From Pyxicephalus adspersus (Eukaryota > Chordata > Amphibia > Anura > Pyxicephalidae), in contig NC_092859.1 in the NCBI RefSeq assembly GCF_032062135.1, positions 113,254,575-113,318,574 of the forward strand: a DNA stretch of 64,000 nucleotides. Direction: 5' to 3'. The translations under genes were made by a program, and so were the position numbers. Of the stretch, positions 58,774 through 64,000 are shown piece by piece (the stretch's first letter is position 1; every line of letters starts with the position of its first letter). A model generated the notes under the pieces. It searched no databases. It was not told the origin of the DNA and was given only the letters and a program-made list of their open reading frames with translations.

Positions 58774-59817
58774 CAGTTAGATCCATAAATATTTGGACAG
58801 AAACAACTGTTTTGTAATTTTGGTTCTGTACATTACCATATTTAATTTTCAATGAAACAATTCAGATGGAGTTGAACTGCAGACTTTCAGCTTTATTTCA
58901 GTGAGTTGAACAAAAAGATTGTATAAAAATGTGATGAACTAAAGCCTTTTTTTTACACAATCACTTCATTTCAGGGGCTCAAAAGTAATTGGACAAATTA
59001 AAAAGCTGAAAATAAAAAGTTAATTTCTAATACTTGGTTGAAAACCCTTTGCTGGCAATGACAGCCTGTAGTCTTGAACTCATGGACATCACCAGATGCT
59101 GGGTTTCCTCATTTTTAATGCTCTGCCAGGTCTTTACTGCAGCGGCTTTCAGTTGCTGTTTGTTAGTGGGATTTTCTGTCTGAAGTTTAGTCTTCAACAA
59201 GTGAAATGCATGCTCAATTGGGTTCAGATCAGGTCACTGCCTTGGCCATTCAATAATTTTCCACTTCTTTGCTTTAATAAACTCCTGGGTTGCTTTGGCT
59301 GTATGTTTTGGCTCATTGTCCATCTGTAATATGAAACGCCTCCCAATCAATGTGACTGCATTTAGCTGGATGTGAGCGGACAGTATGTCTCTGAACACCT
59401 CAGAATTCATTCAGCTGCTTCTGTCCTGTGTCACATCATGGATAAACACTAATGTCCCAGTGCCACTGGCAGCCATGCATGCCCAAGCCATCACACTGCC
59501 TCGGCCATGTTTTACAGATAATGTGCTATTCTTTGGATCATGAGCTGTTCCACTCCTTCTCCATACCTTTTTCTTGCCATCATTCTGGTAAAGGTTGATC
59601 TTGGTTTCATTGCCATACACCAGCCCATTAAATAGCCTTTGAGTCAATTGTCCAATTATTTTGAGCCCCTGAAATTAAGTGATTGTGTAAAAAAAAGGCT
59701 TTAGTTCCTCACATTTTTATGCAATCTTATTTAAAGTTAATTCATGTAAAATTATTGTGGTAATGTACAGAACTAAAATTAGAAAAAAGTCTGTCCAAAT
59801 ATTTATGGTCCTAACTG
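58774..59817 (-). mobile_element. Tc1/mariner-type element, internally deleted
   Basis: The ends CAGTTAGATCCATAAATATT and its near-complement (ATTTATGGTCCTAACTG) are flanked by TA on both sides, the target of this superfamily. The ~1.04-kb length is below the ~1.6 kb of complete relatives. The coding remnant is on the minus strand. Confidence 0.9.
59035..59647 (-). pseudogene. Tc1-type transposase remnant
   Basis: The C-terminal part is readable: DGKKKVWRRSGTAHDPKNST, SVMAWACMAASGTGTLVF, then LQMDNEPKHTA with the second catalytic aspartate and, after a TGA (59234-59236), PDLNPIEHAFHL with the catalytic glutamate. The N-terminal helix-turn-helix and the first aspartate are missing. The stop and the deletion mean it is dead. 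Confidence 0.88.
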
Positions 59818-60489
59818 TATGTTACTAGAGACTGCTAGAGACCACTGGCATTCCTAAAAAATGACTACAACCCATTGAGACTGCAAAAAATGACAGGAAG
59901 ACAATAACATATAGCAAACATTGACTAGCGACAGCTCCACACATTTAGTAGACTGGTTCCTTCCTCAATAGGTTTGGTAATTTGCAGATGACTCGTATTG
60001 CATGAGACTACTAGAAACCACAAACGTGCTGCCTGTGACTACTAGAATCTAGTGGCTTTATGCTAAAGGCTACGAGAAGCTAGAGACATCCTGCAGAAAG
60101 TATTTAGAGGTTACCGGTATGCTGGAAGAGACTACCACAGACCAGTGACATACTGTAGAACTAGTCCAGAGGTCAATTCACACATATTCAATCATACACA
60201 CCATACACATCTCTGCACCAATTTCTACACATTAAAATTGGTACATTGCACAACATATGTATATGTAGACACCTGGCTGATTATTTGTTCTAATCAGCAA
60301 ATATTCCAGCTGAGGAACCAGACTAAAATATCTAAAAACACCTTCTTGGGGGTCATATAACTCCATATAAAGTCTGCATGTGGAAGACATTATAGATTAG
60401 TTTCTGATAGACCCAGCAAAGTTAAACTACCTGCCATGGTATACTTTTTTGGGGATTTTCTTTTTTTTTAAAGCAGTGACATTCAATCT

Positions 60490-60605
60490 GTAATCTGACA
60501 TTCACTGAAACATTCCCTGGTGCTGTATTTTCCAGATTCATGTGTTTCAATGGCAGTGATTGATACTCCGCCATGGAATGTTTCAGTGAATGTCAGGTTT
60601 ACTGC
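60490..60605. mobile_element. Inverted-repeat MITE of the AATCTGACATTC family
   Basis: ATCTGACATTCACTGAAACA on the left and TGTTTCAGTGAATGTCAG on the right are near-exact inverted ends around a central ATGTGTTTCAATGGCAGTGA. Confidence 0.7.
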
Positions 60606-61979
60606 CTTGTAGCCCCTTAGCATCCTGGGGGAAGATCTGTACTTGAGTTTCAGGGTCTCCATTATGAGGAGTTTCCAGTTTGAAATTGTTACATTTGTGT
60701 TATATTTTATATAATGCAATTGTGGGTGCTTAACCATGCAAAGTTGGGCAGGTACACTCCAAACTTAGAGGTGGACAGAAGCAGATTCAGGGGCATGGTC
60801 AGAAATTAAAAAATAAAAACAGTTCTTACTTTCACCATGGAGCAATAAATGAATCATTTTAGAAGAGCAATGCATAATTTATCATTTTTGTTACTAAAAA
60901 CAGCACAAGATTGTGTACAGCTACCCTACCAATTTCACTTGTAACTGCAGTTCATAAGGAGGACTTAAGATAACAATAGCTCCCTGCTAGAGAATCCAGC
61001 ATAATTTATATGGAAAGCAATATAAAAGAAAACAAGGAACCCTCCAAGCCCACTATGCTTCATCTATTAAAAAAATATCACTTTGGAGTAAAATGACTAA
61101 AATATAAATATATACATTTGTTACAGATCGAACTGAAACAAATAAGTATAAAAACAACTATCATATATTCTAGACTGTGGGACTATTGATCAGTCTAAAT
61201 GTTGGTGTAAACTTCTTAATGCTTCTTTTAATTTGTAATTTACCAAACATGATTCTAAAAACTTTACAACTCCTAAACTTAGCTGCCAGGACAACATATA
61301 ATAAAGTCCCAACTAAACATGCAATAAAACCAATCTAATTAAAGCAATCATATTTTCATCCTTAAACATAACACAACATTTTTATTATACCTTTGTTGTT
61401 GCCAAATGTAGTATTGCAGTAGTAATGGTTTAATAGCATAGAACTGATTTGCAGTCTTTGCACGGCTATAAAAAAAAAAGCAACAAAACCCTACCTTTGA
61501 CAGTTTAGGCACTATGAACCAGTACTGTATACTATTTTATTTCCCCCTTAAGGTCAGACCTGGAAATGTGTGTATATATAGTAATTGTGTCTTTAAAAAA
61601 CAGGCACCTGGCCTGTGATATTGTGGAAGATATTTAGTAATATTGGAGCCCAAGTGTCAAAAACCTATGATAAGGCCAGATACAGCGTTTCTGGTATGTA
61701 TTCTGAAACACATTTATTCCTAAACTCTTATATTTCCAATACACCATTCTGTATAAAGTAATAGATGACCTATTTGTAGCTGCATCATTATGGTGAGCAT
61801 TTTAGGACCAATAACTGGTTTCCTAGGCCGCAGGGAAGGCTGGAAATCATATTTAGCCTGCTCTGGGGAAATATAAGTCCCAGACATACCTAGTTTGGTC
61901 CTTATGAACATCATATTTTGTGGTGATAAATAACCTGGGGATTGGCAGTTCATAAAACCTGTACTTGAGGACTACCCAT

Positions 61980-62110
61980 GTGGTCAGAGCCCCTCAGACA
62001 GCCCCCACCCTGCTATCATTGGATGGTCCTATTAGTCCCACCTCTGTTGTTGGCATATAAAAATCCATGTAAGCCCAGTAGAAGGAGCTCTCACTGATAC
62101 CATCTTGTCG
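61980..62110. other. Possible solo-LTR or promoter-like segment
   Basis: CATTGGATGG, a TATA-like CATATAAAAAT and GAAGGAGCTCTCACTGATAC stand close together, as in some LTR promoters. No matching partner was seen. Confidence 0.2.
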
Positions 62111-62132
62111 CTAAGGACAACAGGACTGACAC

Positions 62133-62225
62133 AATGCCCCTGATTCATCAAGCAGAATCGGATTATCGCTCGCACATTCGTATTAGCGATCCGGAATCGT
62201 ACGCGGTCGCGCTATTCAGCAACCA
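62133..62225. mobile_element. Partial CpG-rich MITE
   Basis: It repeats the first ~90 bp of 29582-29808 (TGCCCCTGATTCATCAAGCA, then CGGATTATCG and CGCGCTATTCA) and then stops. Confidence 0.75.
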
Positions 62226-62451
62226 GGGGTGCGGGCTGAGAGGGCGTTTGTCACATGGCCTTCACCTAATGGTTATGAAATACAGTATATTGATACTTCT
62301 CCTCCTCTGGTTTGCTCTCATATTTTTGGGGAAATGTCTTCCAGTTTTCTCTACCTTTTTAAGGGTTTGCTTTTGATTTATAGATCTTTTTTATAATTTT
62401 TCAGAATCTTCAAGTTTATATGTGATAATATTGTGTGAGAAATTTGGGCCA

Positions 62452-62818
62452 GTATCCGACTGGTGGTCGGCAAGAAAATTTTGGGGGGCTGTGGCTCTGG
62501 CCGGTGTGGATCCCACCCCTGAGTGGGATCAGGAGAAGGACCCCGCTGGGGGGAAGCACCGGCTAGAGCTCCAGACCATGTCCCCTGTGCAGTTCCCAGG
62601 CTCGGGATGTGGGTGGGCTGTGTGCCTGAACATAACCCGCCCACTCTCCCATTGCAGGCTTCGATCAGCGATAGGGGAGTGGGCGGGGTTATGTCATAAT
62701 GATGTCACTCCGGGGGAGGTTTCTCCCCCCTTGCGTGATACACGGCTTCCCGTGCATGCGCAGTCAGGATCTTGTGATTTTAGTGGTCCGCGGAATCGAA
62801 AAGGTTGGCGACCACTGA
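62452..62818 (-). mobile_element. hAT-like non-autonomous element
   Basis: The right end AAAAGGTTGGCGACCACTG is the inverse of the CAGTGGTCGCCAACC end at 56763. The left end has GGTGGTCGGCAAGAAAATTT. It is GC-rich, with a GATGTCACTCC-type block like the others. Confidence 0.7.
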
Positions 62819-63074
62819 TCTAGTAGATGCAGAATCACTGAGCTCATAAAACTAAAGATGGCATAAATTCTTATTATGATACTGGAGAAATGATGGAGAC
62901 TTTGGTATTCATAAACAGAATCTAGTTTTAAAATCATCCCTAAAACATATGACACACCAGTCCTCAATAGTATTTGAGTCCTCAATGGTCATTTGAGTGA
63001 ATATAAAGCTTGGAATTCAGGATGGTTTACCTTATTCTATGTTAGTAAAAAGCTGATTATGGACACAGGGATCT

Positions 63075-63208
63075 TTATAAAACAAGGAATCTGACATTTT
63101 TTCAAACATTTCTTTGTAGGAATCAGTTACTGCCATTGAAACACATGGATATGGAAAATACTCCAGAGGGAATGTTTAGTGGGAATGTCAGATTCCCTGT
63201 TTTATAAG
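63075..63208. mobile_element. Complete short MITE with AATCTGACATT ends
   Basis: The left end TTATAAAACAAGGAATCTGA and the right end (TCAGATTCCCTGTTTTATAA) are inverted over about 24 bp. The interior TTACTGCCATTGAAACACAT is shared with 5878 and 60490. Confidence 0.8.
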
Positions 63209-64000
63209 TATAACTCAATGAATTTGCAAGAAGACATATACATATTTAATGCTAGATTGCAAGGCCAGTCTGAAAGGAAAACTTCCTTAAATAATCTCAC
63301 ATATTTCTATATACACACTGATGTATAGAATGTCTCCTGATGTGTGATTGAGGTAATGTTTTGCCCAGAAATCTTCAAGGTGAATTGGAATTATAGGCCT
63401 ACTCTGCAAAAGGAATCAGCTTTCTGGTTTAATGTTTAAAGATGGCATTACAAAATATATAAATAAAATGACGAAATATAGCAGGCCAAACAGTATTTTT
63501 TATAGACATGCAGGAATAAATAAAAAAATGTTAAAATATATATAGTTTAGGGTATGAAAGTACAATGCTTTATAGTTTATGAACAGAGTATTCCAGGCTG
63601 GACTACACACTGGCCATGTGGTTTCAGCGCATTTACCCCTTCTGTGTGCCAGGAAAATGTTGCCTCTGAGGAAATGCCACAAATAGCTACTCCCACTGGC
63701 AGCCCCATAGAGAATGAATGAGGATGGCAGTAGGTAGGATCTGTATTGCTTACTGACCTCAGCTGTGAAATATAAAAATGCTGGTTGTTTAAGGTGCAAG
63801 CCACCAGGTGCCGTGCAGGGTACCTCAATCCTCAAGCAGGTTGGAACCTACCTTTAATGTAATGAATGTAAATACAATATATAGTCATCTTTTACCTACC
63901 AAATTGTTTTAATCTTTTTTTATTTAAAAAAATATGTGGAGCCCTCCAATATTAAAACGTAATTCTTTGTTAGGCTTGGGCTTTGTGAATAGCAAATAAG

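Larger units (their letters stand above)
58740..60160. repeat. Degenerate tandem repeat hosting a Tc1-type element
   Basis: Words such as GAGACTACTAGA, GAGACCACTGGCAT and ATGCTG recur irregularly at about 25-35 bp on both sides of the Tc1-type element (58774-59817). The element seems to have landed inside the array. Confidence 0.5.
60650..64000. other. Right end, no gene recognised
   Basis: It holds the end of the duplicated flank (to about 61200) and the repeats listed. Frames at 63500-63835 and 61720-61953 have no domain I know and are probably repeat-derived or chance. Confidence 0.45.

Noticed and set aside
62378..62823. Two overlapping frames of 88 and 133 residues
   Set aside because: They are products of the GC-rich hAT-like element at 62452-62818.
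63500..63835. 111-residue minus-strand frame at the right end
   Set aside because: No known domain and no splice context. A second frame is open over the same bases.

Overview
The window looks like vertebrate nuclear DNA, most likely from a frog. It has small exons with GT-AG splice sites in long AT-rich introns, a dense load of short inverted-repeat DNA transposons of types common in anuran genomes, V-SINE-like elements, L2/CR1-type and Tx1/L1-type LINEs, and minisatellites. I identified it by reading motifs, exon phases and repeat ends by eye; no alignment or database search was run. Three N gaps (8915-9383, 11013-11775, 37923-37967) interrupt it.

Layout. (1) 1-10930: the first three coding exons of a tetraspanin, TSPAN33, on the minus strand. 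Exon 1 lies in a CpG-rich promoter with two CCAAT boxes; later exons lie beyond base 1. A 21-bp minisatellite sits in intron 1 and a 20-bp minisatellite starts just upstream of the promoter. (2) 12560-19300: no gene recognised, only repeats. (3) 19661-34863 (minus): a complete eight-exon gene for a cell-surface immunoglobulin-superfamily protein of B7-H6 (NCR3LG1)-like build: signal peptide, V domain, C1-type domain, membrane segment, and a four-exon cytoplasmic tail ending in a TxYxxV motif. All splice phases agree, giving 332 residues. (4) 38700-47300: repeats, including an internally deleted Tx1/L1-like LINE bounded by a 19-bp target duplication, plus two isolated plus-strand exons (45230-45313, 45406-45506) that look like the membrane and tail exons of another member of the family. 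(5) 47347-52943 (minus): a second gene whose signal, V and C exons nearly copy those of gene 1, but whose 84-bp membrane exon is unrelated and carries a lysine inside the membrane segment, with only a very short tail visible. (6) 53000-64000: the 5' flank of gene 2, recognisably a duplicate of the flank of gene 1 and broken up by L2-type, hAT-like and Tc1-type insertions, then further repeats.

The main result is the pair of Ig genes. Nearly the same ectodomain is joined to a long, tyrosine-bearing tail in one copy and to a lysine-bearing membrane segment with a minimal tail in the other. This is the architecture of paired inhibitory/activating immune receptors. The gene models are read from sequence; the signalling roles are inferred from motifs only. 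Members of the B7-H6 family are ligands of the natural killer receptor NKp30, so a paired-receptor layout here would be unusual.
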